Part shown: one piece after another, positions 1 through 6,056 of the stretch
Layout: the number at the start of each line of letters is the position of its first letter
Numbering within the stretch: position 1 is the first letter of the stretch
DNA from: Lentisphaerota bacterium
Lineage (GTDB): Bacteria; Verrucomicrobiota; Lentisphaeria; Oligosphaerales; Oligosphaeraceae
NCBI GenBank assembly: GCA_012799755.1
Contig: JAAZKQ010000257.1
Span: 1-6,618 of the forward strand
Direction of reading: 5' to 3'
Length of the DNA: 6,618 nt
Translations under genes and position numbers: made by a program
Notes under the pieces: model-generated
Told to the model about the DNA's origin: nothing
The model's input: only the letters and a program-made list of their open reading frames with translations
Databases searched by the model: none

Positions 1-6
1 CGCCCA

Positions 7-45
7 CCCGGGGCGGCGCGCGCTTTCAGCGCGGCTTGCCCCGGG
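7..45. repeat. GC-rich inverted repeat, REP-like
   Basis: CCCGGGGC (7-14) is matched by GCCCCGGG (38-45). Inside lies a second perfect hairpin, CGCGCT (19-24) with AGCGCG (28-33) around a three-base loop. Nested palindromes of this kind in a gene-free region are typical of dispersed intergenic repeats (REP or BIME type). A related but not identical palindrome sits at the other end of the window (6583-6611), also next to the motif CTTGCCCC. No T-run follows, so it is not an intrinsic terminator. Its membership of a genome-wide family is inferred. Confidence 0.6.
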
Positions 46-62
46 CTGGTATGTTTTGCGCC

Positions 63-74
63 TTCAGCGCTGAA
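63..74. repeat. 12-bp perfect palindrome
   Basis: TTCAGCGCTGAA is a perfect palindrome. The half TTCAGCGC also occurs inside the preceding inverted repeat (25-32), so the two elements share a building block and are probably parts of one repeat unit. It could also be a binding site, but nothing near it (promoter or start codon) supports that. Confidence 0.45.
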
Positions 75-143
75 AACCAAAGAGGCGACAGGAAAACGCA
101 AACACACCGGCCTTCCTGCGCCAAGCAGCCTACTCTCAAAAAA

Positions 144-169
144 ATCTGCGCAAATCTGCGACATCTGCG
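144..169 (+). repeat. Triple ATCTGCG direct repeat
   Basis: ATCTGCG occurs three times at 144-150, 154-160 and 163-169, with start-to-start spacings of 10 and 9 bases, close to one helical turn. It is flanked by A-runs on both sides (138-144 and 173-178). The arrangement resembles iterated intergenic repeats I recall from environmental bacteria; helically phased protein binding sites are the alternative. No function can be assigned from the sequence. Confidence 0.55.
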
Positions 170-184
170 GATAAAAAATGTTTG

Positions 185-207
185 TTATCAATCGGTGACC
201 GGTTGCC
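185..207 (+). promoter_or_regulatory. Dyad element, copy 1 (operator or repeat)
   Basis: The core GGTGACCGGTTGCC (194-207) is an imperfect dyad with a central CG, preceded by TATCAAT (186-192). The 23-base element matches a minus-strand element at 6303-6281 in 18 positions. That second element lies upstream of rpsB and has a perfect dyad core. A central CG flanked by AC and GT arms is the general form of LacI-family operators, which would suit control of a glycosidase gene starting 128 bases downstream. The alternative is a dispersed intergenic repeat, favoured by the other repeats around both copies. No regulator gene is visible in the window. Confidence 0.4.
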
Positions 208-321
208 TACCTATCCCGCCTTTGGAGTCATTCGTCTGGCGGACAAGCAAACTCAGTCATAGGTTATCCAAACGCTCTGAAAGGGCGCCACATACCAAAC
301 CTTAGAACGATGCCAGGCGGC

Positions 322-328
322 AAAGGAG
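322..328 (+). promoter_or_regulatory. Ribosome binding site of the GH89-like gene
   Basis: AAAGGAG lies six bases upstream of the ATG at 335. It is a strong Shine-Dalgarno match and fixes the start of the glycosidase, leaving no room for an N-terminal signal peptide. Confidence 0.85.
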
Positions 329-334
329 TTATCC

Positions 335-2632
335 ATGTTGAAGATTCTTATTCCGAAGAACGAGGGCATTTTCCGCATTGCGGCAGACGAGTTTGCGCGG
401 CTGTGGCGGCAGGTCACGGGGCAAACACTGCCGGTCGAACTCGCTGACGATGGTCAAAGCGACCTGGTGGTTCTCGGTTCCGATGCCGTTCACGCTTTCA
501 CCCATGAAAAGATCATCGCGGGGGTCATTCCGCAATTTTCTCTGGTTACCGATGGCGACACGTACCAGATTGTCTCTGCTGAAGAGGCCGGTCGGCGTTT
601 TCTCTTCATTGCCGGTGGGCGGCCGCGGGCTTTGCTTTATGGCGTCTACCACTTCTTTGAGTTGCGCGCGGACTGTCGCTATTTCTGGGACGGCGATATC
701 ATCCCCGAGCAGAAAGACATTGATATCAGCGGCATGAATGTCTGCGAAAAACCGCGTTTCGAGTATCGCGGCCTGCGCTATTTCGCCCACCGCAGCCTGA
801 AGCGCTTTCAGGCCGAGCATTGGGATTTTGCCGAGTGGAAACAGGAAATAGACTGGATTGTCAAGAAACGCCTGAATTTGTTCATGTTGCGCATTGGTTT
901 GGACGACCTCTTCCAGCGGGCTTTCCCGGACATCGTGAACTACCCCGGCTGGGAGCTGCCCGAGGCCCGCGACCGTTCTTACGACGACCGCAATCTCTTC
1001 TGGTGCCTGAAATATCGCGGCGAACTGCGCCGGAAGATTCTTGCCTACGCCCGGGAGCGCGATTTGCTGCATCCTGAGGACCTCGGCACCATGACCCATT
1101 GGTACAGCCGCACGCCTTATGATTACCTGAGAAAAGTCAAGCCGGATTTTATGCCGCAGACAACCTCCGGCTATGGTGAAGAAACAGGCCTGGTCTGGGA
1201 TATCCGGCAGGACAAGAATCTCGACGCCTATTTTCACCTGACGGAGACGCATATCCGCGAGTATGGTTCGCCGACCCTGTTCCACACGATCGGCCTGGCG
1301 GAACGGCGCTGCTATGATGACCGGGAGGCCAATCACCAGATGAAGCTCTATACCTACCGACGCATCATTCAGAAGCTGCGGGAGAAATATCCCCACGCGC
1401 CGCTATTGATAGCCAGCTGGGACTTCAGCATGTACTGGACGCCGGAAGAAGTCCGGGAGCTGACAGCCGAACTCAATCCGCAGAATACCATCATCTTCGA
1501 TTATACGTCTGATACCGATGATGAGCTGCGCACTTTCCAGAATTGGGACCTGGTGAACAAGTTCCCGTGGATTTATGGCATTTTTCATGCTTTCGAGGCG
1601 GAGACCGAAATTCGCGGTAACTACGCCGCCATTGAACGGCGTCTACCCATCGCCGTGGCTGACCCGATGTGCAAGGGTATGGTGCTATGGCCGGAATGCT
1701 CGCACTCGGACACGCTCATGCTGGAGTACCTGGCGGCCAACGCATGGAATCCCTGCCACGAGAACTTCACCATTGAGTCATTTCTGGAACACTTCTGTTC
1801 GCGGCGCTATGTCGGCGCGAACAACGCTGCCATGGCGGCAATCTGGCGGGAAGCACTGCCGCTGATCAAAGAGCGCTTTTGGAATGCTTTTGGCGCTCAG
1901 TACAAGCAGTACCCGGAGATGGCGTTCAAGATATTGCCCAGCGTCCTGCAAATAAGCCCTGAGAGTGTGAGCCGCGCCAGGCATTTTGTCCGCCGCCTGA
2001 CGACGCCAATGAAGGCCGCGCCGGGCATTTTCCGGCGTCTGGCGGCAATTGACTTGCAAGGCGCGCATGAATTTGTGCAACGCGACCTGTTTGATCTGGG
2101 ACGGACTATCGTCGCCCGCGCGCTTCATTTCGGACTGAGCAGGCTGATTTTGGAGATGGACGCGTGGCATGACGGCAAGGACAACGCGGCGGCTATCCAC
2201 GGGCTTTTGGAACGCAATCAGACTCTGCTAGGCCTGTTGGGCGAGCTTCTGGCTGCGCATGAGGACTATTCGCTGTACGCGTCGCTCCAGGACCTGCAAG
2301 CCAAGCAGGAGTGCAATCCGCGCTTCGAGCACACCCTCAAGGGCAATGCTGAAAATGGCTACTGCCGCGCCTTCATCACTGAATTGGTCACGGATGTCTA
2401 TATGCCCGAAATGGCTGCCGCCGTCGAACAAATCGGGAACTACCTGCGGTCAGGGCGGCGCGTGCGCTTGAACTACAGTTACAAGGAAATCGAGGCGATC
2501 AAAAAGCCGATTGTGGATGAATTTTACCGCAAGCCACTTGCCGACATGGCGCCGGCACGCGAGAGGGCCTTTGCGAACTTGGCTGTCACCTTGGAAAAAC
2601 TGGCCGTGGAAACTACGGCAATTCTGGCGTGA
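335..2632 (+). CDS. GH89-like glycoside hydrolase (alpha-N-acetylglucosaminidase family)
   Basis: This 765-residue protein has the three-part layout of GH89 / NAGLU enzymes. Residues 1-135 form the small alpha/beta N-terminal domain, with the family-like stretch RALLYGVYHFFEL (98-110) followed by FWDGDIIPEQ. Residues 143-475 form the catalytic barrel, with WDFAEWKQEIDW (163-174) matching the NAGLU signature WxWxxWxxEIDW. Residues 480-765 form a mostly helical C-terminal domain. By comparison with human NAGLU (743 residues, catalytic Glu316 and Glu446), the candidate pair is Glu323 (LAERR) and Glu454 (LWPECS). Their spacing of 131 is almost that of the human enzyme (130). GH89 enzymes remove terminal alpha-linked N-acetylglucosamine with retention. 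The start MLKILIPKNE is not a signal peptide and no membrane segment is seen, so the enzyme is probably cytoplasmic. The Asn that precedes the first catalytic Glu in NAGLU is Ala322 here, and several pocket segments differ, so the substrate is uncertain. The gene stands alone and faces the frr end of the translation cluster. Confidence 0.82.
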   Translation: MLKILIPKNEGIFRIAADEFARLWRQVTGQTLPVELADDGQSDLVVLGSDAVHAFTHEKIIAGVIPQFSLVTDGDTYQIVSAEEAGRRFLFIAGGRPRALLYGVYHFFELRADCRYFWDGDIIPEQKDIDISGMNVCEKPRFEYRGLRYFAHRSLKRFQAEHWDFAEWKQEIDWIVKKRLNLFMLRIGLDDLFQRAFPDIVNYPGWELPEARDRSYDDRNLFWCLKYRGELRRKILAYARERDLLHPEDLGTMTHWYSRTPYDYLRKVKPDFMPQTTSGYGEETGLVWDIRQDKNLDAYFHLTETHIREYGSPTLFHTIGLAERRCYDDREANHQMKLYTYRRIIQKLREKYPHAPLLIASWDFSMYWTPEEVRELTAELNPQNTIIFDYTSDTDDELRTFQNWDLVNKFPWIYGIFHAFEAETEIRGNYAAIERRLPIAVADPMCKGMVLWPECSHSDTLMLEYLAANAWNPCHENFTIESFLEHFCSRRYVGANNAAMAAIWREALPLIKERFWNAFGAQYKQYPEMAFKILPSVLQISPESVSRARHFVRRLTTPMKAAPGIFRRLAAIDLQGAHEFVQRDLFDLGRTIVARALHFGLSRLILEMDAWHDGKDNAAAIHGLLERNQTLLGLLGELLAAHEDYSLYASLQDLQAKQECNPRFEHTLKGNAENGYCRAFITELVTDVYMPEMAAAVEQIGNYLRSGRRVRLNYSYKEIEAIKKPIVDEFYRKPLADMAPARERAFANLAVTLEKLAVETTAILA

Positions 2633-2685
2633 ACACGGAGATCGCCAGGGGCAGGATGCTGCTGGCTGGCGGGGTCATGTCACGT

Positions 2686-2704
2686 TGCGGGCTACAAGCC
2701 CGCA
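2686..2704. repeat. Perfect 8-bp hairpin, repeat-like, after the glycosidase
   Basis: TGCGGGCT (2686-2693) and AGCCCGCA (2697-2704) form an 8-bp stem with the three-base loop ACA, 53 bases after the glycosidase stop codon. No T-run follows, so it is a poor intrinsic terminator, although it could protect the 3' end of the mRNA. The sequence resembles a GC-rich palindrome I recall as recurrent in intergenic DNA of environmental bacteria. Calling it a member of a dispersed family is inference. Confidence 0.55.
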
Positions 2705-2785
2705 GCACGGCCGGTGGCGGGACGCTGGGGCAGGGCGGCTGCGGGAGGGATGCCTGGCGGTGATGCCGTCCTGTCTTCCCTACAC

Positions 2786-2835
2786 AAAAAAAGCACTGCG
2801 CATCGTGATAGATCATCGCGACGCGCAGTGCTTTT
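2786..2835 (-). terminator. Intrinsic terminator of the rpsB-frr cluster
   Basis: GCACTGCGC (2793-2801) pairs perfectly with GCGCAGTGC (2823-2831), and four A:T pairs extend the stem at its base (2789-2792 with 2832-2835). On the minus strand the stem is followed by seven Ts (2792-2786), about 30 bases beyond the frr stop codon. The 21-base loop can partly pair with itself. On the plus strand only TTTT follows the stem, so it may also act as a weaker terminator for the convergent glycosidase gene. Confidence 0.88.
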
Positions 2836-2864
2836 GTCATTGACGGCGCTTGGCGGCGTTTGCG

Positions 2865-3458
2865 TCAGACGGCCATGAGTTCGGCTTCCTTGGCTTCAAG
2901 GAGCTTGTTGACTTCCTCAATCATCTTGTCGGTGAGCTTCTGGATTTCGTCGGTCATGACTTTCTGGTCGTCTTCGGTGATATCCGATGCCTTCTGGGCC
3001 TTTTTGATGGTTTCGTTGGCGTCACGGCGGGCATTGCGGACTTCGATGCGGCACTCTTCAGCGCGTTTTTTGACCAGCTTGGTCATGTCTTTGCGACGTT
3101 CTTCGCTGAGCTCCGGGATGGGCAGGCGGATAATGCGGCCGTCGCTGACGGGGCTGATACCGAGGTCGGAAGCCTGGATGGCCTTCTCGATGCTTTTGAC
3201 CGCGCCCTGATCCCAAGGTTGAATCACCAGCATGCGCGGCTCCGGCGCAGTGATACTGGCGATGTCTTTCAGGCGGGTCTGGGTGCCATAGTACTCGACC
3301 ATAATGCCCTCAGCCAAGGCTGGCGAGGCCTTGCCGGTGCGCACTGTGCCGAAGTCCCTTTGCATAAGGTCTAATGCCCGTTGCATGGTGGCCTTGGTAT
3401 CGTTGACAACGCTGGCGACGGCAGGGGTGTCCTTGCTGGTCGGCTTGCTTTTAGCCAT
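2865..3458 (-). CDS. frr: Ribosome recycling factor (RRF)
   Basis: RRF works with EF-G to split the post-termination ribosome complex so that subunits can be reused. The 197-residue product matches the family along its length: FGTVRTGKASPALAEGIMVEYYG (36-58, start of the hinge-linked domains), EKAIQASDLGISP (91-103), PIPELSEERRKDM (113-125) and the basic VRNARRDAN (140-148), which carries arginines important for 50S binding. It ends in EAELMAV, close to the E. coli end. E. coli RRF has 185 residues; the excess is a short polar N-terminal extension. The ATG at 3458 is chosen because GGAGGA (3472-3467) lies eight bases upstream. An upstream in-frame ATG at 3551 would overlap pyrH and add residues unlike RRF. 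The gene lies 49 bases after pyrH with no hairpin between, so the two are probably co-transcribed. It is the last gene before the terminator. Confidence 0.97.
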   Translation of the reverse strand: MAKSKPTSKDTPAVASVVNDTKATMQRALDLMQRDFGTVRTGKASPALAEGIMVEYYGTQTRLKDIASITAPEPRMLVIQPWDQGAVKSIEKAIQASDLGISPVSDGRIIRLPIPELSEERRKDMTKLVKKRAEECRIEVRNARRDANETIKKAQKASDITEDDQKVMTDEIQKLTDKMIEEVNKLLEAKEAELMAV

Positions 3459-3507
3459 AGTGGATGTCCTCCAGATTGGGGTTGATGAATGACAACTCGG
3501 GCGGGGC

Positions 3508-4236
3508 TCAGTCGTCCACGCTGACGAGTGTGGCGGCGCTGAAATCGCCACGCATAATATTGCTCAAAACCCCTTCTTCGCCAAATTTAAAGATGACAAT
3601 TGGCAGACGATTGTCCTGGCAAAGTGAGAAGGCGGTGGCGTCCATGACTTGCAGGCGCTTGGCCAGTACGGTCTGGAAACTGACACGTTCGTAGCGGGTG
3701 GCCGTGGGGTCTTTCATGGGGTCGGCGGAATAGACGCCATTGACTTTGGTGCCCTTGAAGACGGCATCAGCGTGGATTTCGCAGGCGCGCAGCGCGGCGC
3801 AGGTGTCGGTGGTGAAGTAGGGATGACCGGTGCCGGCAGCGAAGAGGACGACAACGCCCGCGTTGAGCAGCTGGTCTGCCCGGCGTTGGTCGAAGGGATC
3901 AAGAACGCCGGCAATGGCCATGGCCGACTGTACTTCGGCGCGCAGGCCGATGCTCTCAAGGGCGTCGCGCATGGCGAGGGCATTCATGCAGGTGGCGAGC
4001 ATGCCGATATTGTCGGCACAGGAGCGGTCCATGCCCTGGCGGCTGCCGGCCAGGCCGCGGAAGAGATTGCCGGCGCCGATGATGATGGCGACTTGGCTGC
4101 CGGAGGCGACGGCCTCCTTGATGCGCTTGGCGGCGGCAAGGGTGGCCTCGCCATCAATGCCGAAGCCTGATGGCCCCTTGAGCATTTCGCCACTGATTTT
4201 GAGCAGGATACGCCGGAAGTGCGGTTTGGCAGTCAT
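3508..4236 (-). CDS. pyrH: Uridylate kinase (UMP kinase)
   Basis: PyrH phosphorylates UMP to UDP with ATP, the step leading to UTP, CTP and UDP-sugars. It belongs to the amino-acid kinase fold, is usually hexameric, and is cytoplasmic. The 242 residues match E. coli PyrH (241) throughout: RRILLKISGEML (8-19) binds phosphate, VAIIIGAGNLFRG (49-61) is the glycine-rich loop, MLATCMNALAMRDALE (79-94) contacts nucleotide, AAGTGHPYFTTDTCAALRACEI (133-154) contains the signature Thr and Asp residues, and KVNGVYSADPMKDPTA (164-179) is the ATP-side motif. The ATG at 4236 is preceded by GGAGAG (4247-4242) at five bases. The position between tsf and frr is the classic bacterial order. A hairpin with a T-rich tail lies just upstream, so its transcription may be partly separated from that of rpsB-tsf. 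Confidence 0.97.
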   Translation of the reverse strand: MTAKPHFRRILLKISGEMLKGPSGFGIDGEATLAAAKRIKEAVASGSQVAIIIGAGNLFRGLAGSRQGMDRSCADNIGMLATCMNALAMRDALESIGLRAEVQSAMAIAGVLDPFDQRRADQLLNAGVVVLFAAGTGHPYFTTDTCAALRACEIHADAVFKGTKVNGVYSADPMKDPTATRYERVSFQTVLAKRLQVMDATAFSLCQDNRLPIVIFKFGEEGVLSNIMRGDFSAATLVSVDD

Positions 4237-4271
4237 CGCTTCTCTCCATGTTGGGATTGGGCCCCGTCAAG

Positions 4272-4320
4272 GGCAAAAACAAGGGCAATTGCTGAGCTGT
4301 CAATGCTCGTGCAATTGCCC
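4272..4320 (-). terminator. Hairpin with T-rich tail between tsf and pyrH (possible partial terminator)
   Basis: GGGCAATTGC (4283-4292) and GCAATTGCCC (4311-4320) form a perfect 10-bp stem. An inner GAGC/GCTC stem (4294-4297 with 4305-4308) extends it around a seven-base loop. Reading on the minus strand, the stem is followed by TTGTTTTTG (4282-4274). The tail is interrupted and so weaker than the terminator after frr. It may lower expression of pyrH and frr relative to rpsB and tsf, or act as an RNA processing site. Confidence 0.6.
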
Positions 4321-4343
4321 TATGGTGGTATCTATCAGCCAGT

Positions 4344-4378
4344 TGTCAGGCCGGCTGCAACTCTTGCCGGTAATGACA
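4344..4378 (-). other. Imperfect hairpin just after tsf
   Basis: TGTCA (4344-4348) pairs with TGACA (4374-4378), and CCGGC (4351-4355) pairs with GCCGG (4366-4370), with a small internal loop between the two stems. It begins seven bases past the tsf stop codon on the minus strand. No T-run follows, so it is more likely a 3' stabilising or processing structure than a terminator. It stands directly before the stronger hairpin at 4283-4320. Confidence 0.4.
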
Positions 4379-4384
4379 GCGTGG

Positions 4385-5188
4385 TCAGATTTCCTCGCCG
4401 ACCTGCCAACGAACCATGCGCTTCACGCTGACTTTGGGAGCGACTTTTTCGAGAGAGGTCTTCTGATCATTGATCCAAGGCTGCTTGACCAAGCAGACTT
4501 CGGTATACCACTTGTTGATCTTGCCCTTGACGATATTTTCGATCATGTTGGCGGGCTTGCCTGCCAGCTGGGCGGCGGCAATCTCGCGTTCCTTGGCAAT
4601 GACGTCCGCCGGGACGTCCGCCGGGGTGATGTAACGGGGAGAAAAGGCCGTGACGTGCATGCAGATGTTTGACAGCAACTCGTCGTCGCACTCGCCTTCG
4701 ACATCAACCAACACGCCATAGGCGACGCCGGTGTGCAGGTAGCTGCCGACTTTGCCGTTGCTGACCCAGCGCACGGCGCGGCGCAAATGCATATTCTCGC
4801 CAATCTTGGCAATGAGTTCCTTGAGCTCGTCTTGCATGGCGGCGGCCAACTTCTCGGAAATGTCGCCGTTGTCATCAAACTCATTGATGACTTTTTCGGC
4901 GACACTGGCGCCGAAGGCCTTGAAGGAATCGGTCTTGGCAACGAAGTCGGTCTCGCAGAGGAGCTCAATGAGAGTGCCGACATTGCCTTTGACCAGCGAT
5001 ACGAAGATGCCTTGATTGGCGCTGCGACCGGCCTTCTTCTCAGCCTTGGCCATGCCAATTTTGCGGAGGTGCTCAATGGCTGCTTCCATGTTGCCATCGC
5101 AGGCGACGAGGGCTTTTTTGCAATCCATCATGCCAACGCCAGTCTTCTGGCGTAGCTCATTGACTTGTGACGCGGTAATGTTGGCCAT
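4385..5188 (-). CDS. tsf: Elongation factor Ts (EF-Ts)
   Basis: EF-Ts is the guanine nucleotide exchange factor of EF-Tu in the cytoplasm. Residues 3-45 (ITASQVNELRQKTGVGMMDCKKAL and onwards) form the N-terminal UBA-like domain that contacts EF-Tu. ETDFVAKTDSF (79-89) is the hallmark motif whose Asp81 and Phe82 correspond to the Asp80-Phe81 pair of E. coli that dislodges nucleotide. The remaining core and dimerisation regions include KVGSYLHTGVAYGVLVDVE (146-164), AFSPRYITPADVPADVI (181-197) and a final subdomain ending VKRMVRWQVGEEI. At 267 residues it is slightly shorter than the E. coli protein (283) but appears complete. The ATG at 5188 follows AAAGGAG (5202-5196) at seven bases. It lies 91 bases after rpsB, with a hairpin in the gap, and is almost certainly co-transcribed with rpsB. 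Confidence 0.97.
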   Translation of the reverse strand: MANITASQVNELRQKTGVGMMDCKKALVACDGNMEAAIEHLRKIGMAKAEKKAGRSANQGIFVSLVKGNVGTLIELLCETDFVAKTDSFKAFGASVAEKVINEFDDNGDISEKLAAAMQDELKELIAKIGENMHLRRAVRWVSNGKVGSYLHTGVAYGVLVDVEGECDDELLSNICMHVTAFSPRYITPADVPADVIAKEREIAAAQLAGKPANMIENIVKGKINKWYTEVCLVKQPWINDQKTSLEKVAPKVSVKRMVRWQVGEEI

Positions 5189-5229
5189 AGGAATACTCCT
5201 TTATTCTTTAAGTGCTGTAGATCGTAGGG

Positions 5230-5258
5230 GCCCGTGCGCTCAGGACTGCTGCACGGGC
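5230..5258 (-). other. Hairpin in the rpsB-tsf gap
   Basis: GCCCGTGC (5230-5237) and GCACGGGC (5251-5258) form a perfect 8-bp GC-rich stem with a 13-base loop. There is no T-run after it on the minus strand, so it is unlikely to end transcription fully. It lies 27 bases upstream of the tsf ribosome binding site and leaves that site free. A pausing, stabilising or processing role is inference. Confidence 0.5.
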
Positions 5259-5279
5259 AGAGCGGGAAGGGCTTTTGTT

Positions 5280-6056
5280 TCAGGCCTTGTCGTCGTCGTC
5301 CTCGTCATCATCATCGCCTTCCTTGGCGACCGGCGCGGCTTCCTTGGCGGCCTTGTTCTCGCGTTTCTTGTTGCCGACGCTGAGACCGTCGGCGATGGCG
5401 GTGGCAAGGGCGTCCATAATGACTTTGATGGAGCGCAGGGCGTCGTCGTTGCCGGGGATGACGTATTCGACCAAGTCGGGGTTGCAGCTGGAGTCAACCA
5501 AAGCCACAACGGGGATATCCAGTTTGGCGGCTTCCTGCACGGCAATGTGCTCGCGGTCAACGTCAATGACGACCACGGCGTCGGGCAGGCCCTTCATGTT
5601 GGCGATGCCGCCGAGGGCGGTTTGCAGCTTGTCCAGTTCGCGGCGCAGACCGGCGACTTCCTTCTTGGGCAAGTTGTCCAGACTGCCGTCGGCATCCTGC
5701 GCTTGCAGCTTCTTCATGTAGTCAACACGGCTGAGGACGACTTTCTGGTTGGTGAGGGTGCCACCCAGCCAACGGTCGCACATATAGGGCATGTTCAGTT
5801 TTTCAGCCACTTCGCGAACGCATTCCTGGGCTTGGCGTTTGGCGCCCACGAAAAGGATCTGGCCGCCTTGGGCCGCGACGTCATGCAGGAAATCGCAGGC
5901 AGCCGCCAGCTGCTTCATGGTGATGGTCAGGTCGAAAATGGTGATGCCATTGCGAGTGCCGTAGATGTACGGCTTCATCTTGGGATTCCAGCGCTTGGTT
6001 TTGTGACCGAAATGCACGCCGGCTTCCAACAGATCGGTGATGTTAATGCTTGCCAC
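5280..6056 (-). CDS. rpsB: 30S ribosomal protein S2
   Basis: S2 binds late to the 30S subunit, near the neck and close to S1, and is needed for initiation on leadered mRNAs. The 258-residue product aligns from its first residues: ASINITDLLEAGVHFGHKTKRWNPKMKPYIYG (2-33) corresponds to the E. coli start ATVSMRDMLKAGVHFGH. Other landmarks are GGQILFVGAKRQA (64-76), DRWLGGTLTN (94-103), LGGIANMKGLPDAVVVIDVDREHIAVQEA (148-176) and YVIPGNDDALRSI (198-210). The chosen start is GTG at 6056: AAAGGA (6071-6066) lies nine bases upstream and the protein begins exactly where the family does. The frame remains open to an ATG at 6206, but the extra 50 residues resemble no S2 and fall in the probable leader. 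The C-terminus is unusual: a Lys/Ala/Glu linker and an acidic GDDDDEDDDDKA tail (247-258). It is the first gene of the cluster. Confidence 0.97.
   Translation of the reverse strand: MASINITDLLEAGVHFGHKTKRWNPKMKPYIYGTRNGITIFDLTITMKQLAAACDFLHDVAAQGGQILFVGAKRQAQECVREVAEKLNMPYMCDRWLGGTLTNQKVVLSRVDYMKKLQAQDADGSLDNLPKKEVAGLRRELDKLQTALGGIANMKGLPDAVVVIDVDREHIAVQEAAKLDIPVVALVDSSCNPDLVEYVIPGNDDALRSIKVIMDALATAIADGLSVGNKKRENKAAKEAAPVAKEGDDDDEDDDDKA

Larger units (their letters stand above)
1..334. other. Gene-free repeat-rich region upstream of the glycosidase
   Basis: I see no credible gene here. The only open frame of note (TTG start at 36, running to 305) has no ribosome binding site and no recognisable protein family, and it is built from the palindromes and iterated motifs listed separately. 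The stretch reads as a mosaic: a GC-rich inverted repeat, a 12-bp palindrome, a triple short iteration, a dyad, then about 115 bases of leader ending in the ribosome binding site of the glycosidase. No convincing sigma-70 promoter was found. The promoter must nevertheless lie here or further upstream. Confidence 0.7.

Noticed and set aside
144..169. CRISPR-like array
   Set aside because: The unit is only 7 bases with 2-3 base gaps, so there are no spacers, and no cas gene is present.
36..305. 89-codon open frame on the plus strand
   Set aside because: It begins with TTG inside a palindrome, has no ribosome binding site, and its peptide is simply the translation of intergenic repeats.
329..1396. 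355-codon open frame on the minus strand
   Set aside because: It lies wholly opposite the GH89-like gene, whose family match and ribosome binding site are clear. The antisense frame is a by-product of its GC-rich codon use.
3459..3551. Longer RRF starting at the ATG at 3551
   Set aside because: The added residues are unlike any RRF and would overlap the end of pyrH, while the ATG at 3458 has a well-placed GGAGGA.
3830..4672. 280-codon open frame on the plus strand
   Set aside because: It is antisense to pyrH and tsf and spans their intergenic hairpins; no family resemblance.
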